A DNA stretch of 64,000 nt from Campylobacterota bacterium (GTDB lineage: Bacteria > Campylobacterota > Campylobacteria > Campylobacterales > Arcobacteraceae): positions 1 through 64,000 of the forward strand of contig QMKX01000005.1 of the NCBI GenBank assembly GCA_003643835.1, in the 5' to 3' direction. The translations under genes were made by a program, and so were the position numbers. This document shows positions 17,057-27,780 of the stretch, piece after piece (position 1 is the first letter of the stretch; each line of letters begins with the position of its first letter). Below the pieces are notes generated by a model. It ran no database searches. It saw only the letters and a program-made list of their open reading frames with translations, and was not told where the DNA came from.

Positions 17057-18273
17057 CAAAATATTTTTTTCTTTTTTTTCTTTGTATAGCTATAATAAAC
17101 ATATCTTATAGTTTTTTTAACTACAAAAAACTTATCTCTCAAGAGATACAACACGACAAATTTAAAGTAAAAAACATTTACCCAAAAAAGAACTATTTCA
17201 TTCTTAAGCTTTACAACAACAATATTACTTTTTGGACATCTATGAACAAAAATGAACAAAATATCACTATAGGAGATGTGGTATCAACTTATTTTTTGAC
17301 AAATCAAATTGATTTTATCTCATACAATAAAGGTTTTTATGCAAAATCTTTTGACACTGTTAAACAACAAAAACAGCAAAATATATTTGATGATATCAAG
17401 CTATATATTCAAAATCAGCATAAAAATGATATGACAAAGGAGCTTTATAGTGCTATTTTTTTATCTACTGCTATATCAAAAAGTGTGAGAGAAGTTTGTG
17501 TTGATTTTGGAGTTTCGCATCTTGTTGCTATAAGTGGATTTCATCTTGGTGTTTTGACATTTGTGTTATATTGGTTTTTTTATATGTTTTATAATTTTTT
17601 TCATAAAAAGTATTTTCCATATAGAAATATCAAGTTTGATATTTTGATAGTGGTTTTTATATCTCTTTTTGCATATTTATATCTTCTTGGCACTGTTGCA
17701 TCTTTGATTAGAGCATATATTATGAGTTTGTTTGCCTTGATATTACATAGATCAAATATAAAAATATTTTCATTTTATACCTTGTTTATCATCGTTGGTA
17801 TTATTATTAGCATATTTCCTTCTTTGATATTTTCTTTGTCTTTATGGTTATCTGTGTTTGGTGTATTTTATATATTTTTATTTATCAAATATTTTTCACG
17901 CCTAAATAAATATTTTTTGTTTTTATTTTTTAATATATGGATATACTTAAGTTTAAGCCCTATTATATTTTATATATTTGAAATAGCTTCTATTCATCAG
18001 CTTTATTCACCCTTATTCTCAATAGCATTTTCTCTTTTTTATCCTTTAGCAATATTTTTACATATCATAAATCAAGGCAATTTACTTGATGATATTTTAA
18101 TAGTATGGTTAAAAACAGATATAAAATCTTTTGATATCGTGTTGTCACAATATTTTATAATGTTGTATTTTATCGTATCCCTTCTTTCTATACGATACTT
18201 ATATGCTTTTTGGTTATTAAATATTATGATGGTTGGAACTTTTATCTATTTTTTAGGTTATTTAATCCAGTAG
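17053..18273 (+). CDS. comEC: ComEC/Rec2 family DNA-uptake channel protein
   Basis: A 406-residue polytopic membrane protein. The ComEC competence signature is visible: LYSAIFLSTAISKSVREVCVDFGVSHLVAISGFHLGVL (about residues 135-175), followed by at least six hydrophobic helices. It lacks the C-terminal metallo-hydrolase domain of long ComEC proteins; short forms are usual in Campylobacterota. It would pass single-stranded DNA across the inner membrane in natural transformation. TTG start, overlapping the upstream stop. Its 3' end overlaps the convergent DUF1643 gene by 32 bases. Confidence 0.85.
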   Translation: MTKYFFLFFLCIAIINISYSFFNYKKLISQEIQHDKFKVKNIYPKKNYFILKLYNNNITFWTSMNKNEQNITIGDVVSTYFLTNQIDFISYNKGFYAKSFDTVKQQKQQNIFDDIKLYIQNQHKNDMTKELYSAIFLSTAISKSVREVCVDFGVSHLVAISGFHLGVLTFVLYWFFYMFYNFFHKKYFPYRNIKFDILIVVFISLFAYLYLLGTVASLIRAYIMSLFALILHRSNIKIFSFYTLFIIVGIIISIFPSLIFSLSLWLSVFGVFYIFLFIKYFSRLNKYFLFLFFNIWIYLSLSPIIFYIFEIASIHQLYSPLFSIAFSLFYPLAIFLHIINQGNLLDDILIVWLKTDIKSFDIVLSQYFIMLYFIVSLLSIRYLYAFWLLNIMMVGTFIYFLGYLIQ

Positions 18274-18835
18274 ACACAGTCTGTATCCATAATTTTTGCT
18301 TATTTGAGTTTTGTGGCAATGGATGATAATATGCAAAATCGCTTCCATTTTTTAATATCCCTACAGGGTTAGATGAATTTATCTTTTTTATCGCCATATA
18401 TGCGAGTATTTGAAGTTTGGTATCTACGCCCCAAGCAAATATCACGGGCACACCATAAACAAAGAGCTCTTTAAAATCTTTGTCTCTATTGTTATAAAAG
18501 ATACTATGCGATAGGTCAAGTTTTTCTAAAACTTTAAAAAACTTTTTACTTTTTGATTCTCTAATATCTGACAGGTTTAACACTCTTGTATAGTCTAATT
18601 CGCATATATTCATAAGTTTTATTATCTGGTATTGTGTGTTGTCTGGTTTTGCTTTTATTGTAGTTTGTGCATTGTTGTTGCCATCAATTGGTTTTGATGA
18701 ACCAGGATTCATCATAATCACCATCAAATCAGGTTTGTATATTTTTTCTTTTTTTCTTTTAATATCTAAAAATTTTCTGCAAAGTAAATTTTGGTGAATA
18801 TAATAGTGTCCGCTTATATCAAAATTATTTATCAA
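18242..18835 (-). CDS. DUF1643 family protein
   Basis: A 197-residue cytoplasmic protein with the DUF1643 pattern: LMVIMMNPGSSKPIDGNN near residue 38, RVLNLSDIRESKS in the middle, and a FAWGVDTKLQ strand with a late YYHPLPQN. Biochemical function is unknown. Translation probably starts at TTG inside a TTGA overlap with mqnC. It ends the carB-to-DUF1643 run. Confidence 0.75.
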   Translation of the reverse strand: MINNFDISGHYYIHQNLLCRKFLDIKRKKEKIYKPDLMVIMMNPGSSKPIDGNNNAQTTIKAKPDNTQYQIIKLMNICELDYTRVLNLSDIRESKSKKFFKVLEKLDLSHSIFYNNRDKDFKELFVYGVPVIFAWGVDTKLQILAYMAIKKINSSNPVGILKNGSDFAYYHPLPQNSNKQKLWIQTVSTGLNNLKNR

Positions 18836-19878
18836 AATCTTTGCAAAATATTATAAGCTGTATTTCGTTTGGCTGGATACTCGCCTACATCTTTGATGAG
18901 TTTTATCATCTGTTGTTGATTTATACTATTTACTGTGCCAGCTGATGATACGACATTTTCTTCAAGCATAGTGCTGCCTAAGTCATTTGCTCCAAACATC
19001 AATGCAAGCTGCCCAATATACGAACCTTGTGTTACCCACGAACTTTGTATATTTTTTATATTGTCAAAATATATACGAGCAACCGACAAGAGTCTTAGAT
19101 ATCTATTTGAACTTTGTATTTGCATATTTGGAAATTGTTTTATGAGCGCTGTATTTTTTCTTTGGAAACTCCACATTATAAATGCTCTAAATCCCGTTGT
19201 CTTGTCTTGTAGTTGTCTTATTTTATCCCAGTGCTCTACTATTTGTTCATCTGTTTCTATTGTTCCATACATTTGTGTTGCTGTTGATTTGATATCAAGT
19301 TTGTGTGCTATTTCGTGAACTTCCAACCAATTTTTTGTGCCGAGTTTTTTTGGTGCTATTATATCACGAACTTTATCATCTAATATCTCAGCTCCTGCTC
19401 CAGGTATTGACGACAAACCATTTGTTTTGAGACGTTTTAAAACCTCTTTATATGATATACGGCTGATTTTTGCTATGTAGTCTATCTCAATAGAACTAAA
19501 CCCATGTATAGTGATATTTGGATATTTAGTTGATATATGTTTTAAAAGTTTTTCATACCAATTTATTTTTAGTTTTGGATGAACCCCACCTTGAAAAAGT
19601 ATCTGTGTGCCACCAATTTTTAACAACTCATCAATTTTTTCATCTATTTGTTCGTAGTTTAATACATAAGCATCTTTATCGTTTATTTTACGATAAAAAG
19701 CACAAAACTTACAGTCAACCCAGCAGATATTTGTGTAGTTTATGTTTCTATCTACAACAAAAGTTGTGATATTTTTTGGGTGCAAAGATTTTTTGATATT
19801 TGTTGCCATTTGTGAAAGTTCAAGTAGCGGTTGTGTTTTGATTAATTTTATTGCTTCTTGGTTTGACAACCTTTTCAA
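18832..19878 (-). CDS. mqnC: cyclic dehypoxanthine futalosine synthase (radical SAM)
   Basis: A 348-residue radical SAM enzyme of the futalosine route to menaquinone. The [4Fe-4S] motif is CWVDCKFC (CxxxCxxC) in the context NYTNICWVDCKFCAFYRK. It is followed by ILFQGGVHPKL and IPGAGAEILDDKVR, and it ends in the MqnC-type SAGTVNSINQQQMIKLI segment. Length is normal. It starts with TTG overlapping the bamA stop (TTGA). Use of futalosine-pathway menaquinone is characteristic of Campylobacterota. Confidence 0.93.
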   Translation of the reverse strand: MKRLSNQEAIKLIKTQPLLELSQMATNIKKSLHPKNITTFVVDRNINYTNICWVDCKFCAFYRKINDKDAYVLNYEQIDEKIDELLKIGGTQILFQGGVHPKLKINWYEKLLKHISTKYPNITIHGFSSIEIDYIAKISRISYKEVLKRLKTNGLSSIPGAGAEILDDKVRDIIAPKKLGTKNWLEVHEIAHKLDIKSTATQMYGTIETDEQIVEHWDKIRQLQDKTTGFRAFIMWSFQRKNTALIKQFPNMQIQSSNRYLRLLSVARIYFDNIKNIQSSWVTQGSYIGQLALMFGANDLGSTMLEENVVSSAGTVNSINQQQMIKLIKDVGEYPAKRNTAYNILQRF

Positions 19879-22088
19879 AATTTTGTTCCAAGTGAAAACT
19901 CAAAATTTTCTATTTTGTCTGTATCGTCTGGATTTATCGCATTTGCCCAAATTAATCTAATAGGCCCTATCATAGAAAACCATTCAATTGCAGCACCATA
20001 TCCGTATTTTTGAATATCGTCAAAATCTTTTTCTCCTATTGTGCCTGCATCTGCAAACAATGCCCACCTTAGCTTTGCACTTGGCACAAGAGGAAAACTT
20101 ATCCCAGCAGTAGTTGAAGCAACTCTTGTGTATGGATTGTTTATCCTATCAGGTGATTTGAAAGCAGCATATCTATAACCACGGACAGTATTTACACCAC
20201 CTAAAACATAAGAATCACCTTCATGTATCTCGCCTAAGTCATCTATCGTTCTTATGTTAAATTTATATCTTAATACCATATCTATATCTATATGTTTATT
20301 TAGTCCATAATATGTTCTAAAACTTGTATTTGTTCGCACATATCTTGAATCACCTCCAACTCCAGCATACTCAACACTAAAGCTAGTATCTATACCACTT
20401 CTCGGCACATAATAATCATCTGTGTTGTTGTATTTTATATATGGAGTTATTGAACTTGTAATATAATGAATATTATCAGTTTTGTTTATGTCATATGACT
20501 CCGTCACCTCTTCAAGCCTATACAATATGCCAGTTCTTGCATATCTTGACAACTTTTTGCCAATACCAAGTGTGCCACCAACTCTTGTGACATCAAATGT
20601 ATCATCTGTATACTCTATAGAACTATCAGATCGATAAAGCGATGCACTTCCATTGTAGCTACTGTCATTTATAGCTGGGTTATACAATGATATTGTGGCA
20701 CTTTGACTAAATTTTGATTTTGCTAAACTTAAACCAAATTTTTTGCTACTACCAAAAGTATTTCTATCATCAACAGATGCATTGATGGATAAGCCATCAT
20801 GGCTACCATACCCACCGCCAAACATAAGTGTGCCCGTTCTTGCTTCTTTGACTTTAACTATCAAGTCCATTTTATCCTCAGCTACTCTTTGTTGTTTTAT
20901 CTCAACACTATCAAAAAAACCAGTTCGTCTTAAGGCATTTGTACTATCTTTTATATCTCTTAAACTATATAACTCTTTTGGGCCCAGATAGATATCTCGC
21001 CTTATAACTCTATCAAGCGTTCTTATATTACCGTCAATTATTATATCGTTTATGTATACCTTTTTTCCTAATGTTACATTGAAGTTAATATCAGCTACAT
21101 CGCCTTGTTTTTTTAAATTATATACTACTTTTACAAAAGCATAACCACCCTCACCTATTTCAAGCTTTATAAACTCAATATCTTTACGTAAATTTTTTAT
21201 ATTGAATACATCATCTTTTTTAAGCTTGAGTTTTTTTATGATTTTATTTGGGTCTTGAACTTGTTTGTCCATAGATATCAAAATATCACCAACTTTATAT
21301 TGAATACCTTCAGTTAAGGTGTAGCCAAGCTTTGCTTCTATTGTGTTGTAGTTGATATTTGCACTTACTTTTGATATGGCTACATCAAGAAAACCATGTT
21401 CAAGATACAGCTCTTTTAGCCGCATATCTTCGTATTGGAGTTGTTCAGCTTGCAATATGCCATCATTTTGTCCAAAAAACCAAGGAAACCATTCTACTTC
21501 TTTGTTTGCAACTATATCATCAAATTCATTACTTTCAAAATACTCTGCTTCACCATAATCAACTTCGGTTATCACTATTTCATCGCCTTTGTTTATATTG
21601 ATTGTTAAAGCTATCAAAAATTTATCTACATTCTCTTTTTCTATCTCTACAATATTGTTAACATAACCTTCGCTTCTCAATATTGATTTCAGTTTATTTT
21701 TTGCTTTGTTTATAACTGAAGCTGAATATATGGCACCTTTTCTCAAGCCAATTATCTCAAGCACAGTTTCTATATCTTCTTTTCGTGTTTTGTAGCCTTT
21801 CATATCAATATTGACAATAATTGGTTTTTCAATAAATATAAAAAGAAGCTCCCCACTATTTATGTGCACTTCAATATCATCAAAATACCCAAGAGAGAAA
21901 AACTCTTTTATAACTTGGTTTAATTTTTTTGTGTCAAGTTCGCCACCTATTTTCATATCTACCATAGCATTTGCAACGACCGGCGATACTCGAGTTAGAT
22001 TTTTAAACTCTATGGATTTAACTGTTTGTGCATACATAAAGCTTGACAACAAAAAAAACAGGATATATATTTTATTCATAAGTTTCAT
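19875..22088 (-). CDS. bamA: outer-membrane protein assembly factor BamA
   Basis: The essential 737-residue insertase of outer-membrane barrels. It has a signal peptide (YILFFLLSSFMYA), about five POTRA domains (residues ~20-350), and a 16-strand C-terminal barrel with the VRGY loop-6 motif in the context GGVNTVRGYRYAAF. It ends EFSLGTKF with the terminal Phe. Length is slightly short but normal for the phylum. It lies 4 bases downstream of the S4-domain gene. Confidence 0.94.
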   Translation of the reverse strand: MKLMNKIYILFFLLSSFMYAQTVKSIEFKNLTRVSPVVANAMVDMKIGGELDTKKLNQVIKEFFSLGYFDDIEVHINSGELLFIFIEKPIIVNIDMKGYKTRKEDIETVLEIIGLRKGAIYSASVINKAKNKLKSILRSEGYVNNIVEIEKENVDKFLIALTININKGDEIVITEVDYGEAEYFESNEFDDIVANKEVEWFPWFFGQNDGILQAEQLQYEDMRLKELYLEHGFLDVAISKVSANINYNTIEAKLGYTLTEGIQYKVGDILISMDKQVQDPNKIIKKLKLKKDDVFNIKNLRKDIEFIKLEIGEGGYAFVKVVYNLKKQGDVADINFNVTLGKKVYINDIIIDGNIRTLDRVIRRDIYLGPKELYSLRDIKDSTNALRRTGFFDSVEIKQQRVAEDKMDLIVKVKEARTGTLMFGGGYGSHDGLSINASVDDRNTFGSSKKFGLSLAKSKFSQSATISLYNPAINDSSYNGSASLYRSDSSIEYTDDTFDVTRVGGTLGIGKKLSRYARTGILYRLEEVTESYDINKTDNIHYITSSITPYIKYNNTDDYYVPRSGIDTSFSVEYAGVGGDSRYVRTNTSFRTYYGLNKHIDIDMVLRYKFNIRTIDDLGEIHEGDSYVLGGVNTVRGYRYAAFKSPDRINNPYTRVASTTAGISFPLVPSAKLRWALFADAGTIGEKDFDDIQKYGYGAAIEWFSMIGPIRLIWANAINPDDTDKIENFEFSLGTKF

Positions 22089-22092
22089 TTTA

Positions 22093-22338
22093 TCACAATA
22101 ACCTTATATAACATTCTTGTTGAGATTTTGCTGTTGATTTTGTGTGTGGTATTTCCAAGATTTCATAGTTTTTTTCATATTCGAGATATTTAATTGTAAT
22201 TTTATCCCCTATTTTTACATCTTTTGCTTTTTTGATGACAGCTCCGTTTATAAATACAGTGCTTGAGTTTATCATATCGGTTGCTACTGCTCGTCTTTTA
22301 GTGATATTGACAGCGTTTAAAAACTTATCTATTCGCAT
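22093..22338 (-). CDS. S4-domain RNA-binding protein (HslR/YbcJ-like)
   Basis: An 81-residue stand-alone S4 domain: [19 protein letters not shown] at the start and FINGAVIKKAKDVKIGDKI in the middle. Stand-alone S4 proteins of this type bind rRNA or stalled ribosome complexes; the precise target is unknown. It overlaps the YrdC-like gene by one base. Confidence 0.85.
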   Translation of the reverse strand: MRIDKFLNAVNITKRRAVATDMINSSTVFINGAVIKKAKDVKIGDKITIKYLEYEKNYEILEIPHTKSTAKSQQECYIRLL

Positions 22339-22763
22339 TATCTTATCCTTTGTTGTTTATTTTTGTATAGTTTAAATATATTTGATGGTTTAGATTCACA
22401 AAATCCATTTGGCTCAAATACAACCACTTGCGCTGCCTTTTTTGCCCATTTTTCATAGAATTTTTCGCCTGATTTATTTGCTGAAGTAGAATAAAATTCA
22501 CCATGCTTTTTCAAAAATTTATGGTGCTCTGAACCAACAGGAGCAACCCTATAGCTATGACTACTTGGCAATATATATGTGATATTTTTAGAATTTCGTA
22601 GTTGTTTTCTAAACTTTTTTGGCACTCTATGTTTGATATCGCTTATATATGTCACCTCTTTTATGAGTGGTTTATCAATTTCTCTTTGTTTTAATATATT
22701 TAAATCTTTTTGTTTTTTACTTAAGAACCCGACTGTTGTTTCCGTTTGTTTTAGATATATCAA
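22338..22763 (-). CDS. Sua5/YciO/YrdC-like protein (short form)
   Basis: A 141-residue protein starting [17 protein letters not shown], with [28 protein letters not shown] and [10 protein letters not shown], matching YrdC-domain landmarks (the TSAN motif is the clearest). YrdC proteins make threonylcarbamoyl-AMP for t6A in tRNA. This form is shorter than E. coli TsaC (190), as is usual in this phylum. TTG start within a TTGA overlap with carB. Confidence 0.75.
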   Translation of the reverse strand: MIYLKQTETTVGFLSKKQKDLNILKQREIDKPLIKEVTYISDIKHRVPKKFRKQLRNSKNITYILPSSHSYRVAPVGSEHHKFLKKHGEFYSTSANKSGEKFYEKWAKKAAQVVVFEPNGFCESKPSNIFKLYKNKQQRIR

Positions 22764-25700
22764 TTTTTTAAGTACTCTTGTATTGTTTTTGGTTCTATTT
22801 GTTTGTTTTGGTTTACTTTTATAGCCTCAATAGATGCATATGCTCCTGCTGTTGTGGTAAAATAAGGTATTCCGCTTTTTAGGACTGCTCTTCGTATTTG
22901 TTTGCCATCATCTCTTGTGATAGATAGGTTGTCACTTGTATTTATTGCGAGCACAATTTGTTTATTTGTCAAACTATCTATTACATTCGGTCTTCCTTCG
23001 CTTAATTTTAAAACTTTCTCGCATTTGATGTCAAGATTGTTTATTGTCTCATATGTTCCGGAGGTTGCTACTATATTAAAACCCAATTTGATAAAACTTT
23101 TAGCTATATTGCCTGCTTCAAACTTGTCTGTATCACACAGAGTTAAAAATACACATCCTGTTTTTGGCAAGTAGTTCTTCGCTGCATTTTGTGCTTTTAA
23201 AAATGCTTCGCCAAATATAGCACCTATTCCCATAACTTCGCCTGTACTTTTCATCTCTGGGCTTAAGATAGTATCAGCACCATCAAGTTTATCGAAAGGA
23301 AACACTGCTTCTTTGACTGCAATATGTTTTTTTAGTTTTGACTTATAAACGCTATTTTCAAATATTATGATATTTTTACCATAAAATTCCAAACTACTCT
23401 TCAAAGTTTCGCCCCACATCACTCTAGTAGCAACTTTTGCCATAGGCATACCAGTTGCTTTACTCACAAATGGCACGGTTCTGCTCGCTCGCGGATTTAC
23501 CTCTATTAGATATATGCTATCTTTATATATAGCATATTGGGTATTCATCAGTCCAACTACACCAAGTTTGGTAGCTATAAGTTTAGTTTTTGTCTCAATA
23601 TCATTGATAATACCTTTGCTTAAAGATATCGGTGGCAAACTACAAGCACTATCACCGCTGTGTATTCCCGCTTCTTCAATATGTTGCATGATACCGCCTA
23701 TATACACATCGGTTCCATCACATATACAATCAACATCAAGTTCAACTGCGTTATTTAAAAACTTATCCACAAGCACAGGAGCATCGTTTGATACATCAAC
23801 AGCTTTTTGCATATAGATATCTAATTCTTTTTGCGAATAAACTATTTTCATACCTTGACCTCCAAGCACAAACGATGGGCGAACAAGCACAGGATAACCA
23901 ATACTATTTGCTATCTTATTTGCTTCATCTAATGTTGTTGCTGTGCCATTTTCTGGTTGTAGTAGTCCTATTTTTTTTACAAACTTGCTAAACTGCTCTC
24001 TATCTTCTGCCATCTCTATAACTTTTGCAGTTGTGCCTATAATCTTCCCACCGATATTTGCTATTTTATTTGCTAATTTTAGTGGTGTTTGTCCTCCAAA
24101 ATGCACTATTATACCATCTGGTTTTTCTATCTCTATAACATTTTGAACTCTTTCGAAATCAATTGGCTCAAAATAAAGTTTGTTTGATATATCATAGTCA
24201 GTTGATACGGTTTCTGGATTGCAATTATACATGATAGTTTTTATTCCTATATCATTTAATGCAAACGATGCATGCACACAACAATAATCAAACTCAATAC
24301 CCTGCCCTATTCTGTTTGGACCGCCGCCTATTATTAGCACTTTAGATGTCTCACTCGTGCTTCTTGACACAGATTTAAAATCTGTATCAATTCCTAACTC
24401 GTTAAAATTTTCATTATCTTCTTTTGATATATTTACAAAACTATACAAATATGGAGTTATGGCTTCAAACTCACCAGCGCAAGTATCTACTTGGCCATAA
24501 GATATATTTATAGACATATTTTGTCTACTTTCATATATTTTATAGGCAGAACAGCCGATTAGTTTTGCTATCATAGCATCGCTAAAGCCATTTGTTTTGA
24601 GCTCTCTTAATAGATTTTCATCGGTTAGTATTTGTTTTTTGTTGTTTTTTGTTTTTACTTCTAAAGTATATATATCGTAAAGTTGGCTTAAAAACCATGG
24701 ATCAATTTGACACAAATTATATACTTCATCTTTAGATAACCCAACTCTAAATCCGTCCATAATAAATAGTGCTCTTTTTTCATTTGGTCTTCTTATCTCT
24801 TTTTTTATATATTCTATGTCTATACTTTGACTATCAAATCCAGCTAAACCTGTCTCCAAGCTACATAAAGCTTTTTGAAATGATTCGTTAAATGTTTTTC
24901 CTATAGCCATAACTTCGCCTACACTTTTCATACTCGTAGATAGTGTGTTTTTAGCTTTTGGAAATTTATCAAATGTCCATCGTGGAATTTTAGTAACTAC
25001 ATAGTCAATCACTGGCTCGAAAGATGCTGTAGTATTCGTGATATCGTTAGTTAGTTCGTCAAGAGTAAACCCAACTGCTAAAAGCGTGGCTATTTTTGCT
25101 ATAGGGTATCCTGTAGCTTTACTCGCAAGTGCTGAACTCCTACTTACTCTTGGGTTCATCTCAATAACTATCATACGCCCTGTTTTTGGATCAATACTAA
25201 ACTGCACATTTGACCCACCAGTATCAACACCAATTTCACGAAGTATTTTAAAAGATGCGTCTCTCATATTTTGATACTCTTTATCGGTCAAAGTCAAAGC
25301 AGGTGCAACTGTAATACTATCACCAGTATGAACACCCATAGGATCAAAGTTTTCTATACTGCATACTATTATACAGTTGTCTTTGTTGTCTCGTATCACT
25401 TCCATCTCATACTCTTTCCAACCGAGAAGCGATTCTTCCACTAGTATTTCACTGATAGGCGAAGCTTCGAGACCTGCTTTCACTAACTCTTTATACTCTT
25501 CTATATTATAAGCGACTCCACTACCACTACCAGCGAGTGTAAAGCTAGCACGAATAATAATAGGAAAACCAATAAGTTTTTGAGCCTCTATTGCTTCATC
25601 ATAATTATAAGCATATCTTGATTTTGGCAAGTCCATGCCTATTTTTTGCATCGCTTTTTTAAACTCAAGTCTATCTTCACCTTTTTTGATAGCTTCTGGA

Positions 25701-26092
25701 TTCGCACCTAAAAATTTGATACCATCTAACAAACCTTTGTTAAACATTGATGTAGCTATGTTTAAAGCAGTTTGTCCGCCCATTGTTGGTAAAATTGCAT
25801 CTACTTTTTCTTTTTTTATTATTTTAGCTACAATATCTTCTGTTATTGGCTCTATGTATGTTTTATCTGCAAACTCAGGGTCTGTCATGATTGTAGCTGG
25901 ATTTGAATTGATAAGCACAACTTCATATCCTAACTCTTTGAGAGTTTTTACACTTTGAGTGCCACTATAATCAAACTCACAAGCTTGACCTATGATTATA
26001 GGACCAGATCCTATGAGCAAAATTTTTTTTATATCTGTTCGTTTTTTTTGTAGCCGTTTGATAGATGTTGTCCTGTTGATAAATTCAAACAT
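22760..26092 (-). CDS. carB: carbamoyl-phosphate synthase large subunit
   Basis: Makes carbamoyl phosphate for arginine and pyrimidine synthesis with CarA (not in the window). The 1110 residues contain two ATP-grasp halves: [18 protein letters not shown] and [17 protein letters not shown] open them, and the allosteric MGS-like domain ends the protein ([34 protein letters not shown]). The N-terminus is about 18 residues longer than usual. No ATG fits the customary start, and GAGGTGACC lies 18 bases upstream of the ATG used here, so the start is less certain. It leads the long minus-strand run down to DUF1643. Confidence 0.95.
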   Translation of the reverse strand: MFEFINRTTSIKRLQKKRTDIKKILLIGSGPIIIGQACEFDYSGTQSVKTLKELGYEVVLINSNPATIMTDPEFADKTYIEPITEDIVAKIIKKEKVDAILPTMGGQTALNIATSMFNKGLLDGIKFLGANPEAIKKGEDRLEFKKAMQKIGMDLPKSRYAYNYDEAIEAQKLIGFPIIIRASFTLAGSGSGVAYNIEEYKELVKAGLEASPISEILVEESLLGWKEYEMEVIRDNKDNCIIVCSIENFDPMGVHTGDSITVAPALTLTDKEYQNMRDASFKILREIGVDTGGSNVQFSIDPKTGRMIVIEMNPRVSRSSALASKATGYPIAKIATLLAVGFTLDELTNDITNTTASFEPVIDYVVTKIPRWTFDKFPKAKNTLSTSMKSVGEVMAIGKTFNESFQKALCSLETGLAGFDSQSIDIEYIKKEIRRPNEKRALFIMDGFRVGLSKDEVYNLCQIDPWFLSQLYDIYTLEVKTKNNKKQILTDENLLRELKTNGFSDAMIAKLIGCSAYKIYESRQNMSINISYGQVDTCAGEFEAITPYLYSFVNISKEDNENFNELGIDTDFKSVSRSTSETSKVLIIGGGPNRIGQGIEFDYCCVHASFALNDIGIKTIMYNCNPETVSTDYDISNKLYFEPIDFERVQNVIEIEKPDGIIVHFGGQTPLKLANKIANIGGKIIGTTAKVIEMAEDREQFSKFVKKIGLLQPENGTATTLDEANKIANSIGYPVLVRPSFVLGGQGMKIVYSQKELDIYMQKAVDVSNDAPVLVDKFLNNAVELDVDCICDGTDVYIGGIMQHIEEAGIHSGDSACSLPPISLSKGIINDIETKTKLIATKLGVVGLMNTQYAIYKDSIYLIEVNPRASRTVPFVSKATGMPMAKVATRVMWGETLKSSLEFYGKNIIIFENSVYKSKLKKHIAVKEAVFPFDKLDGADTILSPEMKSTGEVMGIGAIFGEAFLKAQNAAKNYLPKTGCVFLTLCDTDKFEAGNIAKSFIKLGFNIVATSGTYETINNLDIKCEKVLKLSEGRPNVIDSLTNKQIVLAINTSDNLSITRDDGKQIRRAVLKSGIPYFTTTAGAYASIEAIKVNQNKQIEPKTIQEYLKN

Positions 26093-26190
26093 TATATCAA
26101 AATATATTTAAGGTCACCTCAAAAATATTCAATATTTATACCAATTTATATAATTTGAAAGAAATTACAAAATATATTAATAAACACACC

Positions 26191-27516
26191 CTACATATTT
26201 GTATTGTTAGCGACAATCTCTCTCGTGATTTTATAGCTGCAAAATTTAGGGCCGCACATACTGCAAAATTCGGCATCTTTAAATACATCTTGCGGCAAAG
26301 TTTCATCGTGATACTCTTTTGCCCTATCACTATCAAGTGCTAATTCAAACTGGCGATTCCAATTGAAATTGTATCTCGCATCGCTCATGGCATCGTCAAT
26401 ATCTCTTGCACCTTTTCGCCCTCTTGCGATATCTGCACTATGAGCTGCTATTTTATATGCTATTATACCCTCTCGAACATCGTTGGCATTTGGCAAGCCC
26501 AAATGCTCTTTTGGTGTAACATAGCACAACATACTACATCCATGCCACCCACCTACAGCCGCACCTATGGCACTACTGATATGATCGTATCCTGCTGCAA
26601 TATCAGTAACTAAAGGTCCCAATATATAAAATGGAGCCTCATGGCAATATTCTCGTTCAAGTTTCATGTTGCGTTCAATTTGGTTTAGCGGGACATGGCC
26701 AGGTCCTTCTATCATCACTTGCACATCTTTGTCCCAAGCTTTTAAAGTCAATTCGCCCAATATTTTTAGTTCGTTTAGTTGGGCTTCATCGCTGGCATCT
26801 GCAAGACATCCAGGACGAAGGCTATCTCCAAGCGAAAGAGATACATCATATTGCCTACAAATATCGAGTATATCATCAAAAGCCTCATAAAATGGATTTT
26901 CCTTATGGTAGTGCATCATCCATGAAGCCATAAGTGAGCCGCCACGAGAAACTATGCCCATCTTTCTTTTTGATATATTTGGCATATTTTCAAGCAAAAA
27001 TCCTGCATGAATTGTAAAATAACTCACTCCTTGTTTAGCTTGTTTTTCCAGTGTTTCAAGCATTTTTTCTATAGTTAGATTGTTTACATCATCGCCACAA
27101 TCAGCTATGATTTGATATATTGGCACAGTGCCTATGGGCACTGTTGAGTGTGCTATGATAGCTTTTCGTATATTATCTAAATCTTTTCCGGTGCTTAAGT
27201 CCATGATGGTATCTGCTCCATATTTTAAACACATATCAACTTTTTCTAACTCTTTGCTTATATTTGAACTTAAAGCTGACGAACCTATATTTGCATTTAT
27301 TTTACATAAACTATTTATACCAATACACATAGGGCGAAGTTTTTTATGGTTTATGTTTGCTGGTATTATCATACGCCCTCTTGCGACTTCACTTCTTATG
27401 AACTGTGGTGTTATATTTTCTGCTTTTGACACTTCTATCATAGCTTGTGTTATCGTGCCTTGTTTAGCATAATACATTTGTGTTTGTGTTTTTTTGTTTT
27501 GAGTATTATCACCCAT
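26191..27516 (-). CDS. thiC: phosphomethylpyrimidine synthase ThiC
   Basis: Radical-SAM conversion of AIR to HMP-P for thiamine. The 441-residue protein is the short ThiC form. Landmarks are [48 protein letters not shown] and the C-terminal cluster motif CSMCGPKFC. The 51-base gap upstream is too short for a TPP riboswitch and none is seen; AAAAGGTC lies just before the ATG. Not coupled to its neighbours. Confidence 0.96.
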   Translation of the reverse strand: MGDNTQNKKTQTQMYYAKQGTITQAMIEVSKAENITPQFIRSEVARGRMIIPANINHKKLRPMCIGINSLCKINANIGSSALSSNISKELEKVDMCLKYGADTIMDLSTGKDLDNIRKAIIAHSTVPIGTVPIYQIIADCGDDVNNLTIEKMLETLEKQAKQGVSYFTIHAGFLLENMPNISKRKMGIVSRGGSLMASWMMHYHKENPFYEAFDDILDICRQYDVSLSLGDSLRPGCLADASDEAQLNELKILGELTLKAWDKDVQVMIEGPGHVPLNQIERNMKLEREYCHEAPFYILGPLVTDIAAGYDHISSAIGAAVGGWHGCSMLCYVTPKEHLGLPNANDVREGIIAYKIAAHSADIARGRKGARDIDDAMSDARYNFNWNRQFELALDSDRAKEYHDETLPQDVFKDAEFCSMCGPKFCSYKITREIVANNTNM

Positions 27517-27567
27517 ATTTGACCTTTTTTATTTGTTATATCAAAAAAATATAAATTTTACAATTTT

Positions 27568-27780
27568 TTATTCAGTTCTTGTTGTGTCTGTCCATTTTAT
27601 ATAGTTATCACTTGTTGGTTGCAACATTAATATCACCAAATAAATACACAACACTATACCAATAAATATAATTATTGTTTTGACCAACTCTGCTGTATAT
27701 TTGATTTTTGTGCTTATGAGATATATCACAAGCACGATTATTCCAAGAAGGATACCAACTCTTATCATATTATGCTCCAT
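27568..27780 (-). CDS. small two-helix membrane protein
   Basis: A 70-residue protein with two membrane helices (about 7-24 and 33-53) and short polar ends. No family recognised. It overlaps the 3' end of pyrC by 16 bases and so probably belongs to the serS-pyrC transcript. Function unknown. Confidence 0.6.
   Translation of the reverse strand: MEHNMIRVGILLGIIVLVIYLISTKIKYTAELVKTIIIFIGIVLCIYLVILMLQPTSDNYIKWTDTTRTE

Noticed and set aside
27517-27567. Possible TPP riboswitch upstream of thiC
   Set aside because: Only 51 bases separate thiC from the next gene and no THI-box elements are visible.
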